Assembly: GCA_045627885.1 (NCBI GenBank)
Contig: JAZQOM010000045.1
Coordinates: forward strand, 1 to 35,202
From: CALCTE01 sp045627885
GTDB lineage: Bacteria > Bacillota > Clostridia > Oscillospirales > CAG-272
Direction: 5' to 3'
DNA: 35,202 bases
In this document: in pieces, positions 15,425 through 24,013 of the stretch
Layout of the letters: every line of letters starts with the position of its first letter
Position numbering within the stretch: position 1 is the first letter of the stretch
Translations under genes and position numbers: made by a program
Notes under the pieces: model-generated
What the model was told of the DNA's origin: nothing
Seen by the model: only the letters and a program-made list of their open reading frames with translations
The model's database searches: none

Positions 15425-16735
15425 TTATTTATCGTTGAGAGCCGCGATACCGGGGAGCTCAAGTCCTTCCAAGAATTCAAGCGAAGCGCCGCCGCCCGTG
15501 GAGATGTGCGTAATCTTCGATGCAAAGCCGAGCTGTTCGCAAGCCGCCGCGCTGTCGCCGCCGCCGACTATTGTCGTTGCGCTCGAATCCGCAAGAGCTT
15601 CCGCAACCGATATTGTTCCCTTTGCGAGAATGGGATTCTCAAATACGCCCATAGGGCCGTTCCAGACAACGGTCTTTGCATTCTTTATCGCGTCGGCAAA
15701 GAGCTCTCTTGTTTTTTCGCCGATGTCAAGTCCCTGAACATCATCCGCTATTTCGCTTGCAGATACCGTCTTGACTTCAATTTCCGCGTCGATGGGCTCG
15801 GGGAAAGCTTTTGCAACTACGGTATCGACGGGCAAAAGAAGCTTTACACCGGCTTTTTCGGCTTTGCCGAGCATTTCCTTGCAGTAATCTATCTTGCTCT
15901 CGTCGAGAAGCGAGCCGCCTACCTTGTAGCCCTTTGCGGCAAGGAAGGTATAAGCCATACCGCCGCCGATAATCAGGGTATCTACCTTTGTAAGCAGGTT
16001 GTTTATTACATTGAGTTTATCCGAAACCTTTGCACCGCCGAGAATTGCGACGAAGGGACGGTCGGGATTTTCAAGAGCCTTGCCCATTACGCCGATTTCC
16101 TTGCGTATGAGGTATCCGCATACTGCGGGAAGATATGCGGCAACGCCTGCGGTGGAAGCGTGCGCTCTGTGAGCCGTTCCGAATGCGTCGTTTACATAGA
16201 GCTCCGCAAGCTCGGAGAGAGCCTTTGCGAATTCCGCATCGTTCTTTTCTTCGCGGGCGTCAAAGCGTACATTTTCGAGAAGCATTACATCGCCGTCGCA
16301 AAGAGCGGCAGCCTTTGCTTTTGCATCGTCGCCTATGATATCATGAGCAAAGATAACCTCTTTGGAAAGAAGCTCGGTAAGTCTTGCGGCAACGGGGGCA
16401 AGTGTGAGTTTCTTTGCGTCGTTCTTTTTAGCCTTTTCGATATATTCGGCTTTTGCGGCAGCCTGCTCCGATTCGGGAAGCTCGGCAAGTGCCGCCTTTT
16501 CCTTTTTATTAAGAGAAAAGCCTTCCGTAAAGATGTTGTGCGGCTTGCCCATGTGCGAGCAGAGAATCACTCTTGCACCGTTTTCGGAAAGATACTTTAT
16601 TGTCGGGAGAGCTTCTACTATTCTCTTGTCGCTCGTGATTACGCCGTCCTTGAGAGGAACATTGAAATCGCAACGGACGAGAACCTTTTTGCCCTTGACA
16701 TCAATGTCTTCGACTGTTTTCTTGTTGTAGTTCAT
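15425..16735 (-). CDS. pgk: Phosphoglycerate kinase with an internal insertion
   Basis: Forms ATP from 1,3-bisphosphoglycerate in glycolysis. At 436 residues it is about 40 longer than most bacterial PGKs (about 395). Family motifs are present: VLVRCDFNVPL near 18-28, CSHMGKP near 59-65, GGAKVSDK, the WNGPMGVFE segment and the terminal GGGDSAAA and STGGGASLEFLEG motifs. The extra length is a charged, Ala/Glu/Lys-rich segment at about residues 67-108, right after the SHxGKP loop and before the LAPVA helix; it looks helical. It replaces a short loop near the substrate site. AAGGAGAT precedes the ATG. It is the first gene of the pgk-tpiA operon. Confidence 0.97.
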   Translation of the reverse strand: MNYNKKTVEDIDVKGKKVLVRCDFNVPLKDGVITSDKRIVEALPTIKYLSENGARVILCSHMGKPHNIFTEGFSLNKKEKAALAELPESEQAAAKAEYIEKAKKNDAKKLTLAPVAARLTELLSKEVIFAHDIIGDDAKAKAAALCDGDVMLLENVRFDAREEKNDAEFAKALSELAELYVNDAFGTAHRAHASTAGVAAYLPAVCGYLIRKEIGVMGKALENPDRPFVAILGGAKVSDKLNVINNLLTKVDTLIIGGGMAYTFLAAKGYKVGGSLLDESKIDYCKEMLGKAEKAGVKLLLPVDTVVAKAFPEPIDAEIEVKTVSASEIADDVQGLDIGEKTRELFADAIKNAKTVVWNGPMGVFENPILAKGTISVAEALADSSATTIVGGGDSAAACEQLGFASKITHISTGGGASLEFLEGLELPGIAALNDK

Positions 16736-16767
16736 ATTTTATCTCCTTAATATTATTTCCTTGCAGT

Positions 16768-16796
16768 ATTTTACCATATATTTTGCCCTATTTCCA
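16768..16796 (-). promoter_or_regulatory. Putative promoter of pgk-tpiA
   Basis: On the minus strand, a TAAAAT -10 box (16768-16773) is preceded by TGG (extended -10). TGGAAA (16791-16796) lies 17 bases upstream as a moderate -35. The leader to the pgk ATG is about 32 bases. Confidence 0.6.
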
Positions 16797-16815
16797 CAAT
16801 TTTTATAAAATAGAG

Positions 16816-18219
16816 CTATTTTTTTATCACGGTACTCTTTGAGTAGTCACAGCATACGAAGAATGTAATTGTCGATGCGGCGCAGACGAACCATCCCAAG
16901 GGGTATCCGAGCGCTATCGGCAAAAAGTGATTTGAGATGTATCCCGACATTACAAAGAGATATATCTGTCTTACGCCGACAAACGACGAGAGCATTATCA
17001 CCATCGGAGCCGTGCTTTTTCCCGCTCCCCTGAGCGATGCCGAGAATATCTGATTTATACAGCAGAAAAGATAAAACGGGCTCATTCTTCGCAAAAGCAT
17101 GGCAGAATTTTTTACGATATCGGCATCGGAGTTGAACACCGATGAAATCTGCGGTGCAAATATCAGTATGGGTATCATCAGAATAATCACCGTGCAGGTT
17201 GCGGAAAGATATGTAATAAAAGTTCCGCGCTTTGCTCTTTTTATGTTGCCTGCGCCGAGATTCTGCCCGACGAAGGTCATAACCGATGTTGCAAGCGACT
17301 GAAGCGGCAGGAACAAAAGCTGGTCGACCTTTGAATAAGTCGTCCACGCGCCGAGATACATACTTTTTGCGATATCGGCGTCCATTCCGGCAGGGGCTTC
17401 CACATTTGCGATATACGATTGAACGAACACATTGGAAAACGCCGTTAGAGCCATTTGTAAAGCGGCGGGGATTCCTATTTTTATTATTTTGGCATCAATT
17501 TTCAGCTTTTTTATATCAATACGGACGCAGGAGCTTGTAGTCACGAGAGCGGCGACGGTGAGTATCGCCGATATGAATTGCGCGATTATCGTCGCGTACG
17601 CAACGCCCGCAACTCCCATATCAAAGCAGAACACAAAAATAAAGTCGAGCGCCGTATTTGTTACAGCCGATGCGAGCAGAAAGTAAAACGGTCGCGCCGA
17701 ATCGCCGACGGCTCGGAGAATGCCCGCGCCCATATTGTATATTAAAAGTCCGGAAACGCCTGCAAAATATATCGTAAGATAACTTTTTGCGGCGGAAAAA
17801 AGCTCGCTGTTTTGCCCGTCTGTCTTAAGCATAAGACGGAGCATCGTCGGTGTAAGTCCCACACCGAGAGCCGTGAACACCACGCATAAAATGACGGTCA
17901 GCGTCATCGCGGTATGAACGGTTTTTGTAAGCTTTTCGTGGTCTCTTGCACCGAAATATTGAGAAATTACAACTCCGGCGCCTGCCGCAAGTCCCGAGAA
18001 AAATCCGATGAGTATATTTATTATCGGAGCGACACTGCCGACGGCGGCATAAGCCGCGTTGACATGGGTTTGCCCGATTACATAGGTATCCACCATGTTG
18101 TATAGCTGCTGAAAGAGATTGCCCAAAAGAAGCGGCAGCGAAAAGCGCAGAATAATCGAGAATATATTGCCGTCGGTCATACTGACATCTGCGCGTCTGC
18201 GCCTTGAAAGTCCCGACAT
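16816..18219 (-). CDS. MATE family efflux transporter
   Basis: A 467-residue cation-coupled exporter of drugs or metabolites with 12 membrane helices and ordinary MATE length; it lacks the C-terminal HATPase-like tail of the other MATE protein in the window. Typical family features are the start IILRFSLPLLLGNLFQQLYNMVDTYVIGQ in pieces and the mid-protein VGQNLGAGNIKRAK loop. The substrate is unknown. I chose the ATG at 18219, seven bases after GGAGG; a GTG at 18225 is too close to that site. It is the last gene of the long leftward run that begins at ruvC, 20 bases after the GNAT stop. Only a weak A/T-rich inverted repeat follows its stop, so the end of the transcript is unclear. Confidence 0.92.
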   Translation of the reverse strand: MSGLSRRRRADVSMTDGNIFSIILRFSLPLLLGNLFQQLYNMVDTYVIGQTHVNAAYAAVGSVAPIINILIGFFSGLAAGAGVVISQYFGARDHEKLTKTVHTAMTLTVILCVVFTALGVGLTPTMLRLMLKTDGQNSELFSAAKSYLTIYFAGVSGLLIYNMGAGILRAVGDSARPFYFLLASAVTNTALDFIFVFCFDMGVAGVAYATIIAQFISAILTVAALVTTSSCVRIDIKKLKIDAKIIKIGIPAALQMALTAFSNVFVQSYIANVEAPAGMDADIAKSMYLGAWTTYSKVDQLLFLPLQSLATSVMTFVGQNLGAGNIKRAKRGTFITYLSATCTVIILMIPILIFAPQISSVFNSDADIVKNSAMLLRRMSPFYLFCCINQIFSASLRGAGKSTAPMVIMLSSFVGVRQIYLFVMSGYISNHFLPIALGYPLGWFVCAASTITFFVCCDYSKSTVIKK

Positions 18220-18239
18220 ATCCACGCCTCCTTTTGAAA

Positions 18240-18740
18240 CTACTTTATTACAAGCGACATTATATCAAAATCAAAATATCTGCCGTCAATAAGAAAATAA
18301 TTCGGAATTACTCCGGTTTTTACAAAGCCGAATTTTTTATATAAGCCTGTCGCCCGGGAATTGTCGCTTCGCACTTCGAGAGTGATTAGTGTTATCCCGT
18401 TTTCTTTTGCGTGCTTTATACATTCCGAAATGAGTGCTTTTCCGATGCCTTCGCCCCATTCGGAGCGTACTACGCTTATACCGAGCTCCGCTCTGTGAGC
18501 CATTCTGCGGAAAAAGCACGAAAGCGACGCGTTGCCGACGAGTATGCCGTCTTTTCTTGCGACGAGCATCAAATCCCGTGAGTCGAGCTCTTTTATGTAG
18601 TCGGCTTCTTGCGCGACGCTTATCGGAAGCCCCTCCGCGCCGAATGTGAGATTATCCGTCTCCGCGCCGACCGTCTTCAAAAAGCGAATAAGCTCGGCGG
18701 CGTCGGCGGGCGTTGCCCTTTCTATTGTAAATTCGCTCAT
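18240..18740 (-). CDS. GNAT family N-acetyltransferase
   Basis: A 166-residue acetyl-CoA-dependent acetyltransferase. It has the complete GNAT pattern: the N-terminal TIERATPADAAELIRFL segment, the acetyl-CoA loop SEWGEGIGKALI, the LEVRSDNSRATGLYKKFGFVKTG motif B region and a closing Tyr/Asp strand (GRYFDFDIMSL). The acceptor is not identifiable; the shape is close to RimI-like and aminoglycoside-type acetyltransferases of unknown target. The ATG overlaps the stop of the AlkD-like gene (ATGA) with AAAGGAA upstream, so translation is coupled. Confidence 0.9.
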   Translation of the reverse strand: MSEFTIERATPADAAELIRFLKTVGAETDNLTFGAEGLPISVAQEADYIKELDSRDLMLVARKDGILVGNASLSCFFRRMAHRAELGISVVRSEWGEGIGKALISECIKHAKENGITLITLEVRSDNSRATGLYKKFGFVKTGVIPNYFLIDGRYFDFDIMSLVIK

Positions 18741-19423
18741 TTTTTGTTCCTTTTCAATGTAAGAAGATATGCCTTGTCCGCATCGCTTATGCGAAAGCTC
18801 TCTCTTGCCTTGGATATTGCCTTCGCGTGCACCCAGTCTGAGAGGGCGTCTGCCGACTCGAAGTAAGGCATAATTTCGTCCCTGTTCTTCGCAAGCGCGG
18901 TCGCAAAATACCACGCCGCCATCATATTGACATAGTATTCCTCCGAGCGAATTTCCGCGACCATATCCGCGTATTCCGTGCGGAAGCTTTCGCCTAAGAA
19001 ATAGGTCATCAGCATTTCCATTCCGAAGCGGACGGTGTAAGTCTTGCCCGATTTGAGGTATTCTTTGATGTGAAAAAGAAGCTTATCCATGTCTTTGGCT
19101 ATCGCCTTGGGCGCAAGCTGGTCGCAGGTCGCCCAGTTATCGACATGGGGGAGAAAGCGGCTTATAAGCTCAAAACAGCGGTCAGCGTCCTTTTCGAGGC
19201 AAATAAGAAACGAATGGAGCTGGTTTTCCTCAAAATATTTGTGAGGCAGAGCGGCGAGGAATTCCTCCGCGCCGCCCTCTTTTTTGAGCTTTTTGGCAAA
19301 ATCCCGCAAAACCGGAGTTTTGATGCCCAAGATTCTGCTTTTGTCCACATTATTTACGATTTTCTGCGTAAATTTCGCCGTTTTTTCATCGGCGAGCGCG
19401 AGAAGTTCTTTTTGTATATCCAT
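18737..19423 (-). CDS. AlkD-like DNA alkylation repair protein
   Basis: A 228-residue all-helical HEAT-like protein of the DNA alkylation repair (AlkC/AlkD) family, which removes bulky or positively charged alkylated purines without base flipping. Recognisable parts are GIKTPVLRDFAKKL near residue 33, the central HVDNWATCDQLAPK segment near 92-105 that carries the catalytic-type Trp/Asp pair, and the C-terminal AISKARESFRI helix. Whether it is an active glycosylase cannot be decided from sequence alone. The ATG overlaps the stop of the phosphatase gene by one base. Confidence 0.88.
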   Translation of the reverse strand: MDIQKELLALADEKTAKFTQKIVNNVDKSRILGIKTPVLRDFAKKLKKEGGAEEFLAALPHKYFEENQLHSFLICLEKDADRCFELISRFLPHVDNWATCDQLAPKAIAKDMDKLLFHIKEYLKSGKTYTVRFGMEMLMTYFLGESFRTEYADMVAEIRSEEYYVNMMAAWYFATALAKNRDEIMPYFESADALSDWVHAKAISKARESFRISDADKAYLLTLKRNKK

Positions 19424-20121
19424 TATAAGTATTCTCCGGGAAACATAAAGTTCGGGACGGGAAGATTTGCTTCGTAGAAGTGCCCGACATCGCCGAAGGT
19501 GAAAAGCCGCGGCATTGTGTCGGCTTCTTCTCGGAATTCTATCGTCGTAACGCTTGTAAAATTCGGGAACACCGTCGAGATTATTCTGTGCGGCGGAATC
19601 GAGAAAAGTCTTGCAACGACAACTCTTATCATCGCGCAGTGGCAGAAAAGCACCGCTTTATCGCAGATATGCCCCGTAAAGTCGTAGTGTGCCTTTTCGT
19701 TGCGGCGAAAGCCGAGCCTTGCGAGAAATTCGTCCGAGCCCTTTGCAACTCTTTCGTATTCCGCCCTGTATTCGTCGGTAAAAAAGTCAAGGGCGATGCT
19801 CTCGTTTACGCCGAGCTTTTCGTATTGCTCGTTGTAAAGAAGCGCCGCGGGAATTCTCGAATAAGTCTTTGATACGCCGTCGGGGTACTCCGTGTGAGCA
19901 TCAATCTCCCGCGCCCAATCTTCGAGGATTATTTCTTTTGAAAGCTTTTTTGCGGTATAAGACGCGGTTTGTACGGCTCTGCCGAGAGGCGATGCGAAGA
20001 TAAGCTCGGGAGATGCTTTGAAAAGTCTTTCCGATACGGCTTCTGCCTGCGCTTTTCCGCTTTCGAGCAGAGTATCGGTCGTGTAGTCGGGCTGTCCGTG
20101 GCGGACAAGATAAAGCTGCAT
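19423..20121 (-). CDS. Histidine phosphatase family protein
   Basis: A 232-residue member of the phosphoglycerate mutase-like histidine phosphatases. The catalytic signature LVRHGQPDY is at residues 5-13 (His8). The second histidine is in FCHCAMIRV, where the usual GH is CH. A typical SPLGRAVQTA segment near residue 46 completes the site. The substrate is unknown; cobalamin-pathway CobC and general sugar phosphatases have the same fold. Its ATG overlaps the gltX stop (TAATG), and its own stop overlaps the alkD-like start. Confidence 0.88.
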   Translation of the reverse strand: MQLYLVRHGQPDYTTDTLLESGKAQAEAVSERLFKASPELIFASPLGRAVQTASYTAKKLSKEIILEDWAREIDAHTEYPDGVSKTYSRIPAALLYNEQYEKLGVNESIALDFFTDEYRAEYERVAKGSDEFLARLGFRRNEKAHYDFTGHICDKAVLFCHCAMIRVVVARLFSIPPHRIISTVFPNFTSVTTIEFREEADTMPRLFTFGDVGHFYEANLPVPNFMFPGEYL

Positions 20122-21566
20122 TATTTGAGCCTTTCTATTGATGCCTTAAGACGGCGTACGGTCTCTTCCTTGCCCAAGATTTCGGCAATTTCCGTGGAGC
20201 CGCCGGGCGTCATCTGCTTTCCGCTTATTGCTATGCGAAGCGGGAACATAACCTGACCGTTCTTGAGCTCGTTTTCAGCCGCAAAGCTCGTCTGAAGCTC
20301 TTGCAGGGCATCGTGTGTAAAATCGCAGTTTTCAAGAAGCGGCAGGAGCTTTTCGAGAATGGGCAAGGAGCTCTGCGCGTCGGTTTTCATCTTCTTGTTG
20401 AAGTAAAGCTCGTCTGAGAACTCCGGCATTTTTGCAAAGAAATCTATCATCGGAGCGATTTCGTTCAAGGTCTGTATTCTCGTCTGAAGCAGAGGCGCTA
20501 TCTTTGACGCGTCGAGCTTGCCGCCCGTGACGCCGTCGATGTAGGGCTTTGCGGTCTCGAGAAATTCCTCGGCGCTCATCGCTTTGATGTATTCGCCGTT
20601 GAGCCAGGAGAGCTTCTGTATATCGAAAATAGCGGGAGATTTTGATATTCCCGAGAGGTTGAACACCTCTTTCAGCTCGTCAAGAGAATATATTTCTCTG
20701 TCGCCGCCCGGACTCCAGCCTAACAGCGCAACATAGTTGAGCACCGCTTTTTTGAGATATCCCATATCGAGCAAATCTTCAAAAGTGGGGTCGCCGTGGC
20801 GCTTTGAGAGCTTGTGCTGTGCATCGCGCATAACGGGCGATACATGAATGTAGACGGGGCATTCCCAGCCGAACGCCTTGTAGAGAAGATTGTACTTCGG
20901 CGTCGAAGAAAGGTATTCTATGCCTCTTACAACATGGGTTACATTCATCGAATGGTCGTCTATGACATTTGCAAAGTTATAGGTCGGCATACCGTCGCTC
21001 TTTATGAGAATCTGGTCTTCGAGCTCGTCATTCGGTACGGATACATCGCCGAAAATCTCGTCATGGAAGCCCGTAGAGCCGCCGTCCTTGGGCATTTTCT
21101 GCCTGATAACAAAGGGGCGTCCCTCTTTGAGATACTGCTCGACGGTTTCTTTGGGAAGCCTTGAGCATCTTCCGTCATATTTCTTGTAGCCCGTTCCGGC
21201 TTCGGCTTCCTCTTCCTCCGTCTTTTCGCAGAAGCAGTAGTATGCCGCGCCGAGCTCGACGAGCTTTTTGGCGTATTCCATATACATTCCCATACGCTCG
21301 CTCTGTATGTACGGGCCATAGGGGCCGCCGATGTCGGGGCCTTCATCCCAGAAAAGTCCGACATCCTTGAGCGCGGAATATATCTTTTCCGTTGCACCCT
21401 CGACATATCTGCCGCGGTCGGTATCCTCTATTCGAAGTATAAATTTTCCGTTTCCGCCGAGCGATTTGCACTTCGAAATGAGGTAGGTGTAAAGCGCGGT
21501 GCGAAGGTTGCCGATGTGCATAAAGCCTGTGGGGCTCGGAGCGAATCTCGTTCTGATTTCAGACAT
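20121..21566 (-). CDS. gltX: Glutamyl-tRNA synthetase
   Basis: Charges tRNA-Glu with glutamate (and possibly tRNA-Gln if an amidotransferase is present). It is a 481-residue class I synthetase of usual length. The HIGH motif is in APSPTGFMHIGNLRTALY near residue 9-26. Further signatures are RIEDTDRGR, the GIEYLSSTPKYNLLY segment, and the KMSKS equivalent KLSKRHG. AAGGAGATAAAAA precedes the ATG. It starts only 26 bases after the last gene of the rnf run, with no terminator or promoter in between, so it seems to be read from the ruvC/rnf transcript. Confidence 0.96.
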   Translation of the reverse strand: MSEIRTRFAPSPTGFMHIGNLRTALYTYLISKCKSLGGNGKFILRIEDTDRGRYVEGATEKIYSALKDVGLFWDEGPDIGGPYGPYIQSERMGMYMEYAKKLVELGAAYYCFCEKTEEEEAEAGTGYKKYDGRCSRLPKETVEQYLKEGRPFVIRQKMPKDGGSTGFHDEIFGDVSVPNDELEDQILIKSDGMPTYNFANVIDDHSMNVTHVVRGIEYLSSTPKYNLLYKAFGWECPVYIHVSPVMRDAQHKLSKRHGDPTFEDLLDMGYLKKAVLNYVALLGWSPGGDREIYSLDELKEVFNLSGISKSPAIFDIQKLSWLNGEYIKAMSAEEFLETAKPYIDGVTGGKLDASKIAPLLQTRIQTLNEIAPMIDFFAKMPEFSDELYFNKKMKTDAQSSLPILEKLLPLLENCDFTHDALQELQTSFAAENELKNGQVMFPLRIAISGKQMTPGGSTEIAEILGKEETVRRLKASIERLK

Positions 21567-21592
21567 TTTTTATCTCCTTGTAAATATAAAAT

Positions 21593-21964
21593 TCAAAATC
21601 TTTCGGTAATCCATATAACGATATAGTCGATTATAACACAGCAAAGCGGAGGCAGTCCGACGATAATCAGCGTCTTGACGGCGACTCTTGCCTTTTTGAC
21701 CAAAGTCTCGTCGGGCTTTTTATCAGAGTCCTTTGCGTATCGCGCGTTGAAATACGCGTTGATAATAACCGCCGCGGCAAGCGCGGGAATTGCGACAAGC
21801 ATATAAAGATGCACTGCCCAAAGTATGTGGGCTTTGACGGAGTAATAATAAAATCCCACGCAAATCATCGACCAGAGCGCAAGCGAAAGCAGAATTATCA
21901 TTCCGCTTTTGTTCGGATTCTCGACTGTATTTCTGTTTTGAATGTTTTTTGATTTATTCTGCAT
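21593..21964 (-). CDS. Small membrane protein at the end of the rnf cluster
   Basis: A protein of about 123 residues that I do not recognise. It has a polar Asn/Lys-rich N-terminus and three predicted membrane helices with a charged loop (DSDKKPDETLVKKAR) before the last. The frame is also open to an ATG at 21982. I prefer 21964, about 12 bases after GAGGAT, but both starts overlap rnfB and the choice is uncertain. Its place between rnfB and gltX suggests an accessory to the Rnf complex; no sequence motif supports that. Confidence 0.65.
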   Translation of the reverse strand: MQNKSKNIQNRNTVENPNKSGMIILLSLALWSMICVGFYYYSVKAHILWAVHLYMLVAIPALAAAVIINAYFNARYAKDSDKKPDETLVKKARVAVKTLIIVGLPPLCCVIIDYIVIWITERF

Positions 21965-22799
21965 TTTCGGATGTATCCTCATCTGTATTGAACATAGTCT
22001 GCTCTTTTGATTTGTTTGACTTGATTATCTTTCTCGGGCAGACGCTTTCGCATTTGCCGCAGCCGATACATTTATCGTAGTCAATATGAGCAAGAAAACT
22101 GTCTACCGTTATTGCGCCGGCGGGGCAGTTCTTTTCGCACATACGGCAGCTTACGCAGCCGACCTTGCAGTAGCTTCGGGTTTTTGCGCCGTTGTCTACC
22201 GACATACAGCCAACCCAATATTTACTGTCAAACGGAACGAGCTTTATTATTTTTTTCGGGCAGGCGTCAACACAGGCGCCGCAGGCGCGGCATTTGTCGT
22301 AATTTACGACCGCAACTCCGTTTATCACATGAATAGCGTCGAATTTGCAGACCTTTGTGCAGGTTCCGTGACCTATACATCCGTTCGGACACATCTTGTC
22401 TCCGCCGGCAAAGCGTTCCGCCGCAAGGCAGTCGTCTATTCCGTCCGGAATATACTTTTTCTTTGCAAGCTCCGGTGTGCCGCTGCACATTACCTGCGCC
22501 CTGTATCTTATCGCAGTTTCCGCCGTTTTGCCCATTATTTCCGAGATTTTTGCCGTGACTTCGTCGCCGCCCGCCACGCATTTGTTGCACGGTGCGCCGT
22601 CATTTACTATCGCGCTTGCGTATCCCGAGCATCCCGGATAGCCGCATCCGCCGCAGTTTGCGGATGGAAGTAGCTCCGTTATTCTGTCGATTCTGCCGTC
22701 ATGCTCGACGCGCAGAAATTTGCCGGCAAGGGCAAGAATCAGTCCGAGCAATCCGCCTATCCCGACGAACCATGCGCCGGCAATAATGATATCTGTCAT
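21954..22799 (-). CDS. rnfB: Rnf complex subunit B, iron-sulfur protein
   Basis: Electron-transfer subunit of the ferredoxin:NAD+ oxidoreductase (Rnf), facing the cytoplasm. It has 281 residues. An N-terminal membrane helix is followed by the CxxCxxxxC-type cluster motif NCGGCGYPGCSGYA near residues 48-61. Further on are ferredoxin-like cluster motifs: CRACGACVDACP, VSCRMCEKNCP and CIGCGKCESVCP. GGAGTAAATT precedes the ATG. It is the sixth rnf gene in the order C-D-G-E-A-B typical of Clostridia. The complex couples ferredoxin oxidation to Na+ or H+ export. Confidence 0.95.
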   Translation of the reverse strand: MTDIIIAGAWFVGIGGLLGLILALAGKFLRVEHDGRIDRITELLPSANCGGCGYPGCSGYASAIVNDGAPCNKCVAGGDEVTAKISEIMGKTAETAIRYRAQVMCSGTPELAKKKYIPDGIDDCLAAERFAGGDKMCPNGCIGHGTCTKVCKFDAIHVINGVAVVNYDKCRACGACVDACPKKIIKLVPFDSKYWVGCMSVDNGAKTRSYCKVGCVSCRMCEKNCPAGAITVDSFLAHIDYDKCIGCGKCESVCPRKIIKSNKSKEQTMFNTDEDTSENAE

Positions 22800-22811
22800 A
22801 ATTTACTCCTG

Positions 22812-23402
22812 TCAGCCTATACTGAGTCCCTGAAAGCCCGAGAAAGCCATCGCGATAAGCGCCGCGGTAACGAGCACTATCGGCATTCCCTCAAAAGCTT
22901 TGGGCGGGTTTGCAAGCTTGAGCCTTTCGCGCACTCCCGCCATAACAAGCAGAGCAAGCGTAAAGCCTATTGCGGAAAAGAATCCGAATGCCACGGACTG
23001 CGCGAAGTTAAATCCGTACTGTATGTTCAAAAGGCAGGCGCCCAAAACCGCGCAGTTTGTGGTGATGAGCGGAAGATATATTCCGAGTGAGCTGTAAAGC
23101 GGCGGCACGAATTTGTGCAAAAACATCTCGATAAGCTGGACTATCGCCGCGATTATCAGAATAAATCCTATTGTCTGAAGATATTCAAGCCCGAACGGAA
23201 CGAGCACAAATTTGTTAAGCGCGTATGTTGCGGCGGACGCGACCGTAATGCAAAAAGTGACCGCCATTCCCATTCCGAAGGCGTTTTTCGGGTTATTCGA
23301 TACTCCCAAAAACGGGCATATTCCGAGAAAGCGGGAAAAAATGAAGTTCTGAATGAGCACCGCCGTTACGGCGATTATCAGTATGCTTGCGGAGCTGCTC
23401 AT
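22812..23402 (-). CDS. rnfA: Rnf complex subunit A
   Basis: A 196-residue integral membrane subunit with six helices. The family signature NFIFSRFLGICPFLGVSNN lies near residues 19-37. RnfA and RnfE are homologous halves of the core that holds the membrane-embedded iron-sulfur centre, and a conserved Cys (here in GICPF) belongs to that site. The ATG overlaps the rnfE stop (ATGA) with GGAGG upstream. The next gene, rnfB, follows after 12 bases. Confidence 0.96.
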   Translation of the reverse strand: MSSSASILIIAVTAVLIQNFIFSRFLGICPFLGVSNNPKNAFGMGMAVTFCITVASAATYALNKFVLVPFGLEYLQTIGFILIIAAIVQLIEMFLHKFVPPLYSSLGIYLPLITTNCAVLGACLLNIQYGFNFAQSVAFGFFSAIGFTLALLVMAGVRERLKLANPPKAFEGMPIVLVTAALIAMAFSGFQGLSIG

Positions 23403-24013
23403 TTGTCATCGCCTCCTTTTTTCTTTCCGAGCCTTGAGGCTATTGCGCGCACGGCGGCAAGTATGCAGCCGAGCGCAAGGAAGCCGCCCGCGGAGGTGGT
23501 TATCATAGCCGCTCCGCCGAAAGAGCCGAGCTTATATCCGAGAATACTGCCCGAGCCGAAAAATTCACGCACTATGCCGACGAGGCATATCGCAAAGGTG
23601 TAGCCTAAGCCCATTGAAATTCCGTCAACAACGGATTTTACGACCGTGTTTTTCGACGCGAACGCTTCCGCTCTTGCAAATATGATGCAGTTTACCACAA
23701 TAAGCGGAATGAATATTCCGAGCGATTTGTCAAGCGCCGGCAAAAACGCTTTGATTAGAAGCTGTACCGCCGTGACAAAGCCGGATATAACGACGATATA
23801 CGCCGCTATTCTCACCTTGTCGGGAATTATACTGCGCAAAAGCGATATAAAAAGATTTGAGCATATAAGCACCGCGGTAACCGCAACGCCCATGCCGAAG
23901 GAATCCTTCAGATTGGTTGTTATCGCAAGGGCGGAGCACATTCCGAGGAGCTGAATCAGAACGGGGTTATTTGAGATAAAGCCGTTCTTTAACTGCTTAA
24001 AGAAGTCTTTCAA
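23399..24013 (-). CDS. rnfE: Rnf complex subunit E
   Basis: A 204-residue membrane subunit homologous to RnfA, with six helices. It carries NNPVLIQLLGMCSALAIT near residue 15-32, where the conserved Cys of the membrane iron-sulfur site sits, and VNCIIFARAEAFAS, a typical RnfE/NqrD stretch. Translation begins at TTG (24011-24013), directly after the rnfG TAA and eight bases after GGAGG. The C-terminus is a short Lys/Asp tail. Confidence 0.95.
   Translation of the reverse strand: MKDFFKQLKNGFISNNPVLIQLLGMCSALAITTNLKDSFGMGVAVTAVLICSNLFISLLRSIIPDKVRIAAYIVVISGFVTAVQLLIKAFLPALDKSLGIFIPLIVVNCIIFARAEAFASKNTVVKSVVDGISMGLGYTFAICLVGIVREFFGSGSILGYKLGSFGGAAMITTSAGGFLALGCILAAVRAIASRLGKKKGGDDK

Noticed and set aside
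15227..16750. A long open frame of about 500 codons on the plus strand opposite pgk
   Set aside because: It is the antisense shadow of pgk and the start of tpiA, is rich in Cys, Phe and Tyr without family motifs, and lacks a ribosome-binding site. The minus-strand genes are certain.
16797..16815. A terminator after the plain MATE gene
   Set aside because: Only a weak A/T-rich inverted repeat (AATAGAGCTATT) is present; it is too unstable to call.
16816..18219. A regulatory tail on the second MATE transporter like that of the first
   Set aside because: It ends shortly after the last membrane helix (about 467 residues), so there is no extra domain.
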